Origin: Shewanella schlegeliana
Lineage (GTDB): Bacteria; Pseudomonadota; Gammaproteobacteria; Enterobacterales; Shewanellaceae
Assembly: GCF_016765635.1 (NCBI RefSeq)
Contig: NZ_JAESVD010000006.1
Coordinates: forward strand, 1 to 64,000
Length of the DNA: 64,000 nucleotides
Direction of reading: 5' to 3'
Every line of letters starts with the position of its first letter. Within the stretch, counting starts at the first letter, position 1. Positions 54,926 to 64,000 of the stretch are shown here, piece after piece. The notes under the pieces were generated by a model. It ran no database searches and was not told where the DNA came from. It worked only from the letters and a program-made list of their open reading frames with translations. The position numbers and the translations under genes are program-made.

Positions 54926-57487
54926 ATGTCACAGCCACAAGCCAAATTCCTCAGAGATTACCAGAAACCTAAGTTTAAAATTTCCCATATCGACTTAGAC
55001 TTCACTCTTGCACAAAAGCAGACACAAGTTGTCGCAACCAGCAAGGTTTTTCGTCAAGGTCATCATCAAGAGCCATTAGTATTAGTTGGCGATGAGCTAA
55101 CGCTGCTTAGTGTGATGATTAATGGCAACAAAGCTGAGTATCAGTTATTAGCTGGAGAGCTTGTTATCGATACGGCTCTTGATAATTTTGAACTGCAGAT
55201 AATCACTCAGCTTGATCCTGAAGCAAACTCTAGCCTAGAAGGCTTATATATGTCTGATGGTGCCTACTGTACTCAATGTGAAGCCGAAGGGTTTAGACGT
55301 ATCACCTATTTCTTGGACAGGCCTGACGTATTAGCCATCTATACAGTACGTGTTGAGGCTGATAGACAAGCATTCCCGTATCTGTTAAGTAATGGCAACT
55401 TGATTGATAGTGGTGAACTCCAAGGTGGACGTCATTATGCCAAATGGCATGATCCATTCCCAAAACCGGCCTATCTTTTTGCTCTGGTTGCAGGTGATTT
55501 TGACCTGTTAGAAGATAAGTTTACTACTTGCAACCAACGAGAGGTTAAGCTGCAGGTGTTTGTCGATAAGGGCAACCTAAGCAAGGCTCATCATGCAATG
55601 GCCTCGCTTAAGAAGTCGATGACTTGGGACGAGAGCCGCTTTAATTTAGAGTATGATCTCGATATCTATATGATTGTCGCGGTTGATTTCTTCAATATGG
55701 GGGCAATGGAAAACAAGGGCTTAAATGTTTTTAATACTAAGTTCGTCTTAGCCGATAAAGCCTCTGCAACCGATGATGATTATCACGGTATCGAGTCCGT
55801 CGTGGGTCACGAGTATTTCCATAACTGGACCGGAAACCGAGTCACTTGTCGTGATTGGTTCCAGCTTAGCCTCAAAGAAGGTTTGACTGTCTTTAGAGAT
55901 CAGGAGTTCAGTTCCGATCTTGGTTCTCGAGCCGTTAACCGAATCCACGCGATTAAAGCGATAAAGAACCAGCAGTTTGCGGAAGACTCAGGTCCTATGG
56001 CGCATCCTATCAGACCTGAATCCGTTATCGAAATGAATAACTTCTATACGGTTACCGTCTACAACAAGGGAGCTGAAGTCATTCGTATGATGCATACTCT
56101 TCTTGGCGAGGCTGCTTTTCAACAAGGTATGAAGTTGTATTTTGAGCGTCATGATGGTCAAGCGGTAACATGCGATGATTTTGTTGCAGCCATGCAAGAT
56201 GCCAGTGAAGTGGATCTTACCCAGTTTAAGCGTTGGTATAGTCAAGCAGGGACGCCTCAAGTTGATGTTAAAGAACACTATGATGAGCAGGCTCATGTAT
56301 ATCAACTAACGCTATCACAAATGACACCAGCGACACCTGATAAGGCAGAAAAACAGCCATTACATATTCCTTTCGATATTGAACTTTTAGATGTTGACGG
56401 AGATACGGTATTTAATAGGGTGTTAGATTTTACAGAAGAAACACAAGTCTTCACTTTCGACGGCATTAAACAAAAACCTATCCCGTCTTTGTTACAGAAC
56501 TTTTCAGCACCAGTAAAGCTTAACTTTAATTACTCTGTAGAGCAGCTGGTACATATCATGCGATTTGCCACAAGTGAAGTTGCTAAATGGGAGGCATCTG
56601 TTTCACTATTTAGCCAGTCTGTTTGGCAAAATGTCGAGCGTCTGCAAAATAATCAGTCAATGTACATTGACCCGAGGATCCTTGATGCATTCAAGGGGGT
56701 TATTTTAGCGCAAGATCTTGATAAAGCCTTGATGGCAGAAATTTTAACACTAGCGAGTGCGAGTTCGCTTATTGAGCAAAAAGATGCTGTCGACCTCGAT
56801 AGCCTTGCTTTAGCAAGGGAGTTTGTGGTGTTCGAAGTTGCTTCTGACTGTGAAGATGAATTGTTAGCAAGGTTCAGAGAGTTAGAGAAAGTTGACGATG
56901 CAGCAGCTCGAGCCCTGAAGAATATCTGTTTGAGCCTGTTGTTAAAGGTCGAACAAAGTTACGCTGCGCTGGCAAAGCAACAATTCCAGTCAGCTGAGAA
57001 TATGACCGATAGTTTAGCTGCGCTATCTGCATTAAATAGTGAGTCATCTCTTATTCGCGATGAGTTGATGAGTCAGTTTGAGAGACAATGGATTGACACG
57101 CCATTGGTTATGGATAAGTGGTTGGTGTTACATGCGACATTGGCTTGCAGTAAATGTATTAATCAACTGCAATCCCTATTTGAGCATGAGGCATTTAGCT
57201 TTAATAATCCAAACCGGGTACGCTCATTGATTGGCGCATTCGCTGCAGGGAACACTTTTGAGTTTCACCGAAAGGATGGTGTGGGTTACCAATTTTTGGC
57301 CGATGCGATTATTAAGCTTAATAGTGTTAACCCTCAAGTTGCCGCGCGGATCATTACGCCGTTAATTCAATTTAAAAAGTTTGATGCGACGAGACAGGCA
57401 ATGATGAAACAGCAGTTGCAACGTATTCTCGCTGTTGAAGAGTTATCAAAAGATCTGTATGAGAAGGTCACTAAAGCGTTAGCTTAG
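54926..57487 (+). CDS. pepN: Aminopeptidase N
   Basis: 853 residues (E. coli 870). M1 zinc metallopeptidase that removes N-terminal residues from peptides in the cytoplasm. The exopeptidase motif GAMENKGL (about 258) precedes the zinc site HEYFHNW (about 293) with the third ligand Glu 19 residues later (LSLKEGLTVFRD). The C-terminal helical domain (about 530-853) completes the M1 PepN type. AGAGG lies 7 bases before the ATG. Confidence 0.97.
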   Translation: MSQPQAKFLRDYQKPKFKISHIDLDFTLAQKQTQVVATSKVFRQGHHQEPLVLVGDELTLLSVMINGNKAEYQLLAGELVIDTALDNFELQIITQLDPEANSSLEGLYMSDGAYCTQCEAEGFRRITYFLDRPDVLAIYTVRVEADRQAFPYLLSNGNLIDSGELQGGRHYAKWHDPFPKPAYLFALVAGDFDLLEDKFTTCNQREVKLQVFVDKGNLSKAHHAMASLKKSMTWDESRFNLEYDLDIYMIVAVDFFNMGAMENKGLNVFNTKFVLADKASATDDDYHGIESVVGHEYFHNWTGNRVTCRDWFQLSLKEGLTVFRDQEFSSDLGSRAVNRIHAIKAIKNQQFAEDSGPMAHPIRPESVIEMNNFYTVTVYNKGAEVIRMMHTLLGEAAFQQGMKLYFERHDGQAVTCDDFVAAMQDASEVDLTQFKRWYSQAGTPQVDVKEHYDEQAHVYQLTLSQMTPATPDKAEKQPLHIPFDIELLDVDGDTVFNRVLDFTEETQVFTFDGIKQKPIPSLLQNFSAPVKLNFNYSVEQLVHIMRFATSEVAKWEASVSLFSQSVWQNVERLQNNQSMYIDPRILDAFKGVILAQDLDKALMAEILTLASASSLIEQKDAVDLDSLALAREFVVFEVASDCEDELLARFRELEKVDDAAARALKNICLSLLLKVEQSYAALAKQQFQSAENMTDSLAALSALNSESSLIRDELMSQFERQWIDTPLVMDKWLVLHATLACSKCINQLQSLFEHEAFSFNNPNRVRSLIGAFAAGNTFEFHRKDGVGYQFLADAIIKLNSVNPQVAARIITPLIQFKKFDATRQAMMKQQLQRILAVEELSKDLYEKVTKALA

Positions 57488-57575
57488 AGCGGCAGTAATA
57501 TGTTGGATCTCAATCTTAGTCATCGTATGATACGGTTACTGAATTGAGGTCCAACTTCTTTAAGAGAATTAGGTT

Positions 57576-57806
57576 TTGGCATCATCCCATCAAGTTTTTC
57601 AATTTCCGCTGAATATCAGTTATCAAGAGTTTCTCCCCTACTATCGAGGTGAGGTTAATAAAGTCGAAGTCGTCGATATAAAGGGGCGGACGCTGTGGAT
57701 CAATGCACGCCATTTCAGGCCTTTTTTGTCGAGTATTGGCATAAAAGCTTATTTCACTATGGTTGTCGATGGTCAGGGGAATTTAATCAGTCTTACAAAA
57801 ATTTAG
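57576..57806 (+). CDS. DUF2835 family protein
   Basis: 76 residues. ISYQEFLPYYRGEVNKVEVV and RHFRPFLSSIGIKAYF match DUF2835, a small family adjacent to pepN in many gammaproteobacteria; the function is unknown. No signal peptide. Start is TTG at 57576, with AAGAG about 9 bases upstream; no ATG is in frame before the conserved part. Confidence 0.75.
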   Translation: MASSHQVFQFPLNISYQEFLPYYRGEVNKVEVVDIKGRTLWINARHFRPFLSSIGIKAYFTMVVDGQGNLISLTKI

Positions 57807-58123
57807 AGTAATTACTTCAAACGGTCGATTGCTTTAAACAACTATCTATCCACTCACATAAAATTCTTAGGTCATTGTAATAACGAATAAAATGACCTTA
57901 AAGCCTCTCTAGTTTAACTTTACCTATTGCTGATTTAAATACAGCGGTAAAAACCATCAATAAGATCTCTCTTAAGTAACGAAATCTTTTGAATATTTTC
58001 TATGTTTCATCCTTGCTCACTTCATGTAAATGCTGTAACAATGGTGTCACCTGTAAGTTAACAGAATGTTGGCTATCAATTCCTATAACAAAAGAATCCA
58101 GCAGGTTACGGAGAGAAGCTAAA
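57807..58123. other. Upstream region of the DUF1302 operon
   Basis: About 317 AT-rich bases with no gene. AGGTCATT (57869-57876) and AATGACCT (57891-57898) form an 8-bp inverted repeat, either the end of the DUF2835 transcript or an operator. The promoter of the four-gene operon must be in the right part, but no clear consensus pair was found. The open frame running in from 57989 is not a gene start; the signal peptide begins at 58124. Confidence 0.4.
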
Positions 58124-60172
58124 ATGAAAAAGGTTAAAAACGGCTTTAATAAGTCGGCGCTCGCTTTGGGGATAGTCGCGGCGCTCGGTTTTGGCATGAC
58201 AAACCATGCTAACGCAGTCTCATTCAATTGGGGTGAGGTAGAAGGCACATTTGATTCAACTTGGACTGCTGGTGCAAGTTGGCGAGTTGAGGGGAGAGAT
58301 TGGGATAACCAAATCGGTAAAGTAAACCATCCGCGTTTCGATTGGTCTGGTTATTCTGCTTTTGGTGACACTAAATACAGTTCGGCAGAGATCTGGGCTC
58401 AACCAGGATCTTATTCGAGTAACGGCGATTTAGCTGACCTGCTTTATACGCAAGGTGATACGACTGCTGAGATTTTTAAAGGTCTGCATGAGCTTTCCTT
58501 AAGATACAAGAATTTTGGTGTATTTGCTCGCGGAATGTATTTCTATGACCGTAAGGCTAATGATGGCGATTATGGTTATAGCAATCCATTAACTGGCAAA
58601 GAGTATGATCCTTGTGAAGATAAGAAAGCTTCTGAAGTTCAATGTAAAGATATTCGCCTACTAGATGCTTTTGTTTATGCAGATTTTGATTTTAACGATG
58701 GTGCAAACCCTCTTTCAATACGAGTGGGTAATCAGGTTGTCTCGTGGGGAGAAAGCACACTGATTGCACACGGTATTGGTGTCATCAATCCAGTAGATTT
58801 AAATATTCTAAATGCGCCAGGGGCCGAGCTTAAAGAAGCTTTTAGGCCACAAGGTATGGTTTGGGCTTCGTTTGGTGTGACCGACAACCTATCGGTAGAA
58901 GGTTTCTACCAATATGACTGGGAACCTGTTTGGGTTCCAACTCCAGGCTCATTCCTTTCAACGAATGATTTTGCAGGTTACGGTGGTTATTACCAAAATG
59001 CACAGCTAGGTTTTAATGCCAACCCTGATATGGATCTTGACTTTTTACTGTCTGAATATAACACCCTTGTTGGCATGGTCGGTTCCGGTCAGGTAGACGG
59101 CGCAACGCTAGCAAGCCTTGCACTCGCGTATCCAACCAAAGCAACATTAGTAGAAGATCCTGCCTCGGCAAGCGATGATGGTCAATGGGGGGTCAAGCTT
59201 GGCTATTATGCGCCGCAACTTGGTGAGACCGAGTTTGGCTTGTACTACATGAACTATCACAGTCGTCGTCCGCTGATCAGTGGTACTACGGCGAACTTTA
59301 CTGAAGAAGCGATAGGTCGAGATCTGCAGCGACTAGGTGGTAAAGCACAGTCAGGTGAAGCCATGACTCGCGAAGATCTATTAGCGTTAGAGACGTTCTC
59401 AAAGGCACAGATTGTTTATCCTGAGGATATTCAGTTAATGGGCTTTAGCTTCAACACCTTGGTTGGTGATACTTCTGTCGCTGGTGAAATTGCTCACCGC
59501 CTTGATGAACCTCTGCAGATTGATGATGTTGAGTTGCTGTTTGCAGCTATGCCTCAGCAGTTAGCTAATGCTGGAATTCGTCCTGATTTTGATGGTATTT
59601 CGCAAGTTGAAAACTACGGGCCAGGTGAATATGCAGAAGGCTTTATTCGTTTAGATACCACTCAAGCACAGACTACTTTTACTCATCTATTTGGTCCAAC
59701 TCTTGGTACCGATAACTTGACCATGTTAGCTGAGATTGGCGGTGTGTGGATCCATGATATGCCGAGTCAAGATGAGCTGAGACTCAACGGACCGGGTACC
59801 TCTCGTTCGGGCGGAAACCCCGATATGCCGGGAATTATTGAAGCCTTGCACAATGGTCCAGAAGTCAATCCGTTCCCTACCGATTTTGCTTGGGGTTATC
59901 GTATCGTGGCTAAGGCTGATTATAACAACGTATGGGGAGGGGTGAATATTGCACCTAGAGTCATATTCTCTCATGACGTTGATGGTATTACGCCAGATCC
60001 TATGTTCCTGTTTACTGAAGGTAAGAAGTCTGTTGCGCTTGGTATTAACTTTGACTATCAGAGCCGCTGGGGCGCAGATGTCTCTTATAACACCTTCTTC
60101 GGCGGCGTAGGCACGACAAACTCTCTGGCAGATAGAGATTATGTATCGTTCAATATTAAGTATTCAATCTAA
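58124..60172 (+). CDS. DUF1302 outer-membrane-type protein
   Basis: 682 residues. Signal peptide of about 33 residues (ALGIVAALGFGM...NHANA), then a beta-rich chain with many alternating aromatic strands (VSFNWGEVEGTFDSTWTAGASWRVEGRDW, ending in YVSFNIKYSI with a C-terminal aromatic-Ser-Ile pattern close to beta-barrel ends). DUF1302 proteins are annotated only as conserved; the barrel is inferred. Possible disulfide in DPCEDKKASEVQCKD. The ATG at 58124 has GGAGAGAAG 5-13 bases upstream. First of four genes, 18 bases before the DUF1329 gene. Confidence 0.85.
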   Translation: MKKVKNGFNKSALALGIVAALGFGMTNHANAVSFNWGEVEGTFDSTWTAGASWRVEGRDWDNQIGKVNHPRFDWSGYSAFGDTKYSSAEIWAQPGSYSSNGDLADLLYTQGDTTAEIFKGLHELSLRYKNFGVFARGMYFYDRKANDGDYGYSNPLTGKEYDPCEDKKASEVQCKDIRLLDAFVYADFDFNDGANPLSIRVGNQVVSWGESTLIAHGIGVINPVDLNILNAPGAELKEAFRPQGMVWASFGVTDNLSVEGFYQYDWEPVWVPTPGSFLSTNDFAGYGGYYQNAQLGFNANPDMDLDFLLSEYNTLVGMVGSGQVDGATLASLALAYPTKATLVEDPASASDDGQWGVKLGYYAPQLGETEFGLYYMNYHSRRPLISGTTANFTEEAIGRDLQRLGGKAQSGEAMTREDLLALETFSKAQIVYPEDIQLMGFSFNTLVGDTSVAGEIAHRLDEPLQIDDVELLFAAMPQQLANAGIRPDFDGISQVENYGPGEYAEGFIRLDTTQAQTTFTHLFGPTLGTDNLTMLAEIGGVWIHDMPSQDELRLNGPGTSRSGGNPDMPGIIEALHNGPEVNPFPTDFAWGYRIVAKADYNNVWGGVNIAPRVIFSHDVDGITPDPMFLFTEGKKSVALGINFDYQSRWGADVSYNTFFGGVGTTNSLADRDYVSFNIKYSI

Positions 60173-60190
60173 ATCACAAGGACAATAACA

Positions 60191-61555
60191 ATGAATAAAC
60201 TTGCGATATTGCCTGTAGCAGTGATGTTTGCGTTAAGCGCACCAAGTGCTTTGGCTAAAGTTTCTGAAGCAGATGCTGCAAAATTAGGTACCGAGTTAAC
60301 CCCGTTAGGTGGCGAGAAAGCGGCTAATGCCGATGGTTCAATTCCTGCGTGGGATGGTGGTATTACAAAGCCTGTGGCTGGTTACAGTAAAGGTATGCAT
60401 CACCCAGACCCGTTCACAGCTGACAAAATCGAATTTACCATCACTAATACCAATAAAGATAAATATAAAGACTATTTATCAGACGGTCAGCTCAAGCTGT
60501 TTGAGCTATATCCTGAAACGTTCAAAATGAATGTGTATCAGACCCGTCGCTCTGCTTCTGTCCCTCAGTTTGTTTACGATGCGACAAAAGAGAACGCAAC
60601 GCGTGCAGAGCTAATTGATGGTGGTAATGGGATTAAAGGGGCATCAATTGGCATTCCGTTCCCAATGCCTGAAAATGGCTTAGAAGTTATTTGGAACCAT
60701 ATACTTCGTTTCCGCGGAGTGGATATTAAGACCTCTCGTAGCCAAGCGGCACCGACAGCAGGTGGTAGTTATACCCTTGTTGAAACGGCGGAAGAAATTC
60801 GTTTTCAATATTCTCGCCCAGAGATGTCGTTAGACAAGCTTTCTAAAGACAATACTCTGTTTTTCTTTAAGCAAGTTGTTACTCAGCCTGCGCGTTTAGC
60901 GGGTACAGCACTGTTAGTAAAAGAGACGATGGACCAAGAGAAGCTTCCACGCCAAGCTTGGACTTATAACACGGGACAGCGTCGGGTTCGTAAAGCGCCA
61001 AATGTCGCATTTGATACGCCAGGTACCGTTTCTGATGGCTTAAGAACAACCGATGATTTTGATATGTTTAATGGCTCGCCAGTACGTTACAACTGGGAGT
61101 TAGTCGGTAAACAAGAGCTTTACATCCCTTATAACGACTATAAGTTGCACTCTGATAAGCTTGAATATGAGCAGATTATCACCCCTGGTCATATCAATCC
61201 TGAACATGTCCGTTATGAGAAGCATCGTGTTTGGGTAGTTAAAGCGACGTTGAAAGATGGTATGCGTCACATCTATAAGGCCCGTACTTTCTATATCGAT
61301 GAAGACTCGTGGCAAGTGTCTGTTGCTGATCTCTACGATAACCGAGATGAGCTTTATCGAGTTGCGATTGCTCATGGCCTTAACTACTACGAAGTACCAA
61401 CTCAATGGAGCACCTTAGAAGTCTTCCATGATCTTCAGTCACGCCGATATATCGCAATGGGCTTAGATAATGAAGGCCGTATGTACGACTTCGATGCCAA
61501 GTTAAGTGAAGCAAACTTCACTCCTGCGGCATTACGCCGTGCTGGTATTCGTTAA
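60191..61555 (+). CDS. DUF1329 periplasmic protein (LolA/LolB-like)
   Basis: 454 residues. Signal peptide (about 1-22, ending ALA), then the DUF1329 core: KLGTELTPLGGEKAANADGSIPAWDGG at the N-terminus, PFPMPENGLEVIWNHILRFRG in the middle, and RHIYKARTFYIDEDSWQVSV toward the end. The family is related to LolA/LolB, hydrophobic-ligand carriers, and genomes usually list it as an outer-membrane lipoprotein-sorting-like protein. It lacks a lipobox here, so a soluble periplasmic carrier is likely. Its linkage to DUF1302 and an RND permease is very common. Confidence 0.85.
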   Translation: MNKLAILPVAVMFALSAPSALAKVSEADAAKLGTELTPLGGEKAANADGSIPAWDGGITKPVAGYSKGMHHPDPFTADKIEFTITNTNKDKYKDYLSDGQLKLFELYPETFKMNVYQTRRSASVPQFVYDATKENATRAELIDGGNGIKGASIGIPFPMPENGLEVIWNHILRFRGVDIKTSRSQAAPTAGGSYTLVETAEEIRFQYSRPEMSLDKLSKDNTLFFFKQVVTQPARLAGTALLVKETMDQEKLPRQAWTYNTGQRRVRKAPNVAFDTPGTVSDGLRTTDDFDMFNGSPVRYNWELVGKQELYIPYNDYKLHSDKLEYEQIITPGHINPEHVRYEKHRVWVVKATLKDGMRHIYKARTFYIDEDSWQVSVADLYDNRDELYRVAIAHGLNYYEVPTQWSTLEVFHDLQSRRYIAMGLDNEGRMYDFDAKLSEANFTPAALRRAGIR

Positions 61556-61566
61556 CCCTGCTTGTA

Positions 61567-61584
61567 GAGGGGCTAAGGCCCCTC
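61567..61584 (+). other. Intercistronic hairpin between the DUF1329 and YCF48 genes
   Basis: GAGGGGC-TAAG-GCCCCTC, a perfect 7-bp GC-rich stem with a tetraloop, 11 bases after the DUF1329 stop. It is followed by ACTATTTT rather than a long T-run, so partial termination or mRNA protection is more likely than a full stop. Confidence 0.55.
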
Positions 61585-61605
61585 ACTATTTTAAAGGAAG
61601 TCTGT

Positions 61606-62622
61606 ATGTCGTTTAGCATGCTTCGATTTGTCTCAGTATTGAGTTTAATGAGTCTTTTTCAGGCTTCTCCGGTATTGGCGCAAGAGAATAAATTACAACA
61701 ACAAATTCAGCCTCTTGCTGCAAATTCTTTAGTCTTAGACATCGTAAATAATCAAAATGCCTTGGTTGCTGTTGGTGAGCGAGGTCACGCATTCATTTAT
61801 CGAGATTCTTGGAGACAGGTACCTACGCCAACACAAGCCTTGCTGACTAAGGCCTTTTTTATCACACCTGATAAGGGCTGGGCCGTGGGTCATGACGCGA
61901 CCATTCTCCATACCATAGATGGTGGTATGTCTTGGAAGCTGCAGATGCAGTCTCAGGAGATAGAAAAACCATTCTTAGATATTCTATTTTTTACAGAACA
62001 ACATGGCGTCGCAGTCGGCGCCTATGGCTTATTTTATCGCACCATTGATGGTGGCAAAACATGGAATAGTGAATACCACCAAGAGCTCCTTTTTGAAGAG
62101 GATGTTGCTTATTTGGAAGAGCTAAAAGCTGAGGATGAAGCACTCTACCTTTCAGAGCGAAGCACATTACTACCCCACTTTAATCGTATTATCCACGCAA
62201 CAGATAACACCCTTATTATGGTGGGGGAGTTAGGTCTGGTTGCTACTTCAAAAGATCAAGGGAAAAACTGGCTAAAGCAAGACTTTCTCTATGAAGGATC
62301 TCTGTTTAATGCTTCGATAGTGGGAGACACTGCATTTGTTATGGGCCTTAGGGGCAATATCTTTAAATCTGACTTAAGTCTTGTCGATTGGGAGAAGGTC
62401 AGTTTACCTGTTGATTCAACGATTAATGCAGGAATAAGGCTTGGTGAAGGTAGGTTGCGATTAGTGGGTAATGCCGGCGTTATTATCGACATATCTGCGA
62501 CAGGGGAGAGCCAACTTGTAGAGCAGCGTCAGGGGGAAAACCTAGTCGCGATTGCCGAAGACTCAGAAGGAAACTTATGGGTTGCAGGTAATAAAGGTCT
62601 CATCAAATTAGAACAAAAATAA
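61606..62622 (+). CDS. YCF48/BNR-repeat periplasmic protein
   Basis: 338 residues. Signal peptide (about 1-25, ending VLA) then a beta-propeller with BNR/Asp-box repeats, e.g. ILHTIDGGMSWKLQMQ, FYRTIDGGKTWNSEY and ATSKDQGKNWLKQD. The plant/cyanobacterial YCF48 (HCF136) assists photosystem II assembly; in bacteria such as this one the family is found beside RND/MMPL permeases, and its role there is unknown. AAGGAAG lies 6 bases before the ATG at 61606. Twelve bases before the RND gene. Confidence 0.85.
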   Translation: MSFSMLRFVSVLSLMSLFQASPVLAQENKLQQQIQPLAANSLVLDIVNNQNALVAVGERGHAFIYRDSWRQVPTPTQALLTKAFFITPDKGWAVGHDATILHTIDGGMSWKLQMQSQEIEKPFLDILFFTEQHGVAVGAYGLFYRTIDGGKTWNSEYHQELLFEEDVAYLEELKAEDEALYLSERSTLLPHFNRIIHATDNTLIMVGELGLVATSKDQGKNWLKQDFLYEGSLFNASIVGDTAFVMGLRGNIFKSDLSLVDWEKVSLPVDSTINAGIRLGEGRLRLVGNAGVIIDISATGESQLVEQRQGENLVAIAEDSEGNLWVAGNKGLIKLEQK

Positions 62623-62634
62623 TAGGACCTTACT

Positions 62635-64000
62635 ATGTTAGATAAATTAGTTAATGGATTCGAATCTTATCTATTTCGTCATAGAGCGTTTGTCATATTC
62701 CTTTTTGCGTTAACGACAATTTTTCTCGGGATGCAAGCAAGTAATCTTAAAATGGATGCGGCGTTTGTAAAAAATATCCCACTTAACCATAGTTATATGC
62801 AGACTTATTTGAAGCACCAAAAACAATTTGGTGGTGCAAATAGCATTATGGTGGCTGTTGAAGACACTAGCGGTAATATTTTCAATGCCAACTTTTTCGA
62901 TGCTCTGAAGAATGTACACGATCAGTTGTTTTTTATCCCGGGAGTAGACCGTGCCCAGGTTAAATCACTATTCTCACCTTCTACACGTTTTACCGAGGTG
63001 GTTGAAGATGGTTTTGCCGGTGGACCTGTCATTCCTGCAGACTTTTCAACCACAGAACAGGGGTTAAAAACTGTTCGTGGCAATATTGAGAAAGCGGGAA
63101 TTGTCGGTCGTTTAATTGCCGAAGATTATTCTGCTGCCATGGTGAGCGCACAGTTAATGGATTTCGATCCGCAAACGGGTCAGGCGCTCGACACCTTAGC
63201 GTTTGCCGCTCAGTTAGAAAAACAGTTACGTGAACAATATGAAACCGATGAGATTAAGATCCATATCATAGGTTTCGCTAAGATGGCCGGAGACGTCGCC
63301 GATGGTGCTAAAGGAGTGTTGCTATTTTTCCTGATAGCGATTCTCGTTACCGCTGTGATGGTTTACTGCTTTTCCAAGTCAGTTGTACTGACTATCTTAC
63401 CACTACTGTGTAGCTTGATAGCGGTGGTTTGGCAGTTGGGTTTACTTACGGTCGTTGGATTTGGCTTAGACCCTATGTCTATTCTGATTCCCTTCCTAGT
63501 GTTTGCTATTGGTGTCAGTCATAGCGTACAGATGATCAATGCTGTTAGAAGGCGGGTATCCGATGGGCGAACCACAAAAGCGGCTGCTGCACTCGCTTTT
63601 CGAAGTCTGTTGATCCCAGGTGGGGTTGCATTACTGTCAGACACCATAGGTTTTATGACCCTATTGGCGATCGATATTGGGATCATCCGAGAGTTGGCAA
63701 TTTCTGCATCCTTGGGTGTGGCAGTTATCATCTTAACTAACTTGGTGCTCTTGCCATTGGTGATCTCTTTTACCCACCTTAAAGTAAAACAAGATAGAGA
63801 GCCTAGCGCTGTTAATATTATCTGGCTCAAGTTGTCTAAGTTCGCTACGCCAAAATATGCAGTGTGGGTATTATTGATTACAGCGGGTTTATATGCGGTC
63901 GGATTGCAGCAAGCGAATAAGATGAAGATTGGCGATTTACAAGGTGGAGCGCCAGCACTACACCTCGACTCTCGGTATAATCAAGATACTTTCTTCATCA
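62635..64000 (+). CDS. MMPL/RND-family permease, cut by the right edge
   Basis: At least 455 residues are seen; a full protein of this family is about 750-800. The first membrane helix (about 14-35: FVIFLFALTTIFLGMQ) is followed by a periplasmic domain, then several helices from about residue 225 on. GLDPMSILIPFLVFAIGVSHSVQM is the helix with the charged residues that typify RND/MMPL transporters. The ATG at 62635 has AGGA 6-9 bases upstream. As last visible gene of the DUF1302-DUF1329-YCF48 operon it should supply the energised export step for a hydrophobic substrate. Confidence 0.9.
   Translation, partial: MLDKLVNGFESYLFRHRAFVIFLFALTTIFLGMQASNLKMDAAFVKNIPLNHSYMQTYLKHQKQFGGANSIMVAVEDTSGNIFNANFFDALKNVHDQLFFIPGVDRAQVKSLFSPSTRFTEVVEDGFAGGPVIPADFSTTEQGLKTVRGNIEKAGIVGRLIAEDYSAAMVSAQLMDFDPQTGQALDTLAFAAQLEKQLREQYETDEIKIHIIGFAKMAGDVADGAKGVLLFFLIAILVTAVMVYCFSKSVVLTILPLLCSLIAVVWQLGLLTVVGFGLDPMSILIPFLVFAIGVSHSVQMINAVRRRVSDGRTTKAAAALAFRSLLIPGGVALLSDTIGFMTLLAIDIGIIRELAISASLGVAVIILTNLVLLPLVISFTHLKVKQDREPSAVNIIWLKLSKFATPKYAVWVLLITAGLYAVGLQQANKMKIGDLQGGAPALHLDSRYNQDTFFI

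Noticed and set aside
1..64000. CRISPR arrays, prophage, rRNA or tRNA genes
   Set aside because: No regularly spaced short repeats, phage structural genes or recognisable tRNA/rRNA sequences were seen while reading the window.

Overview
The window is a stretch of gammaproteobacterial chromosome, most likely from a marine Shewanella. The main reasons are the order letA-letB/rsmF, yebG, msrC, proQ, prc, pepN; the Bcr/CflA, DUF2835, DUF3389 and DUF2750 proteins; a di-haem cytochrome c peroxidase with a CRP-like upstream site; and a Shewanella-type chromosomal integron integrase. The genus is inferred from gene content and protein character; no database search was run. No rRNA, tRNA, CRISPR array or prophage was seen.

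Left end (1-2130) is the only clearly mobile part. The first 39 bases are the N-terminus of an IS110-family transposase running off the edge on the minus strand. A palindrome-rich spacer follows, then an intact integron integrase (393-1355) with a perfect LexA box at 360-375. Downstream lies about 770 bp of non-coding DNA with two imperfect copies of one repeat (1464-1696, 1953-2133) around a series of short hairpins. No convincing attI or attC site was found.

Region 2133-27410 is mainly metabolic and envelope genes: nucleoside hydrolase, secreted gamma-glutamyltranspeptidase, a LysE exporter, the tyrosine-catabolism pair hmgA-hpd with a divergent LysR regulator, cytochrome c peroxidase, a PLP-dependent ACC-deaminase-like enzyme, an MscS channel, CheV, a membrane-bound lytic transglycosylase, a WYL regulator, SlyD, an esterase and a 5'-nucleotidase lipoprotein, with several small uncharacterised proteins between them. 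Region 27571-28262 is a heat-shock unit: sigma-32 promoter, a leader of four hairpins ending in a ROSE-type RNA thermometer, ibpA and a terminator.

Region 28287-43889 holds ilvIH, a Bcr/CflA exporter, Nif3/YbgI, metG and, divergent from metG, a compact housekeeping run mrp-udk-dcd-pabC-mltG-tmk-holB-pilZ-tatD with many start/stop overlaps. Region 44125-57806 matches the E. coli yebU-T-S/msrC/proQ/prc neighbourhood: rsmF, an inserted fused SpmA-SpmB-type protein, the seven-MCE protein LetB, a LetA split into two genes, LexA-controlled yebG, msrC, proQ, prc, pepN and DUF2835.

The right end (58124 to the edge) is a four-gene envelope operon: DUF1302 outer-membrane-type protein, DUF1329 LolA/LolB-like periplasmic protein, YCF48/BNR-repeat protein and an MMPL/RND permease that continues past the window. 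It resembles a complete export or lipid-handling machine whose substrate is unknown, and it is the best candidate here for an under-described system. SOS control appears twice (intI and yebG).
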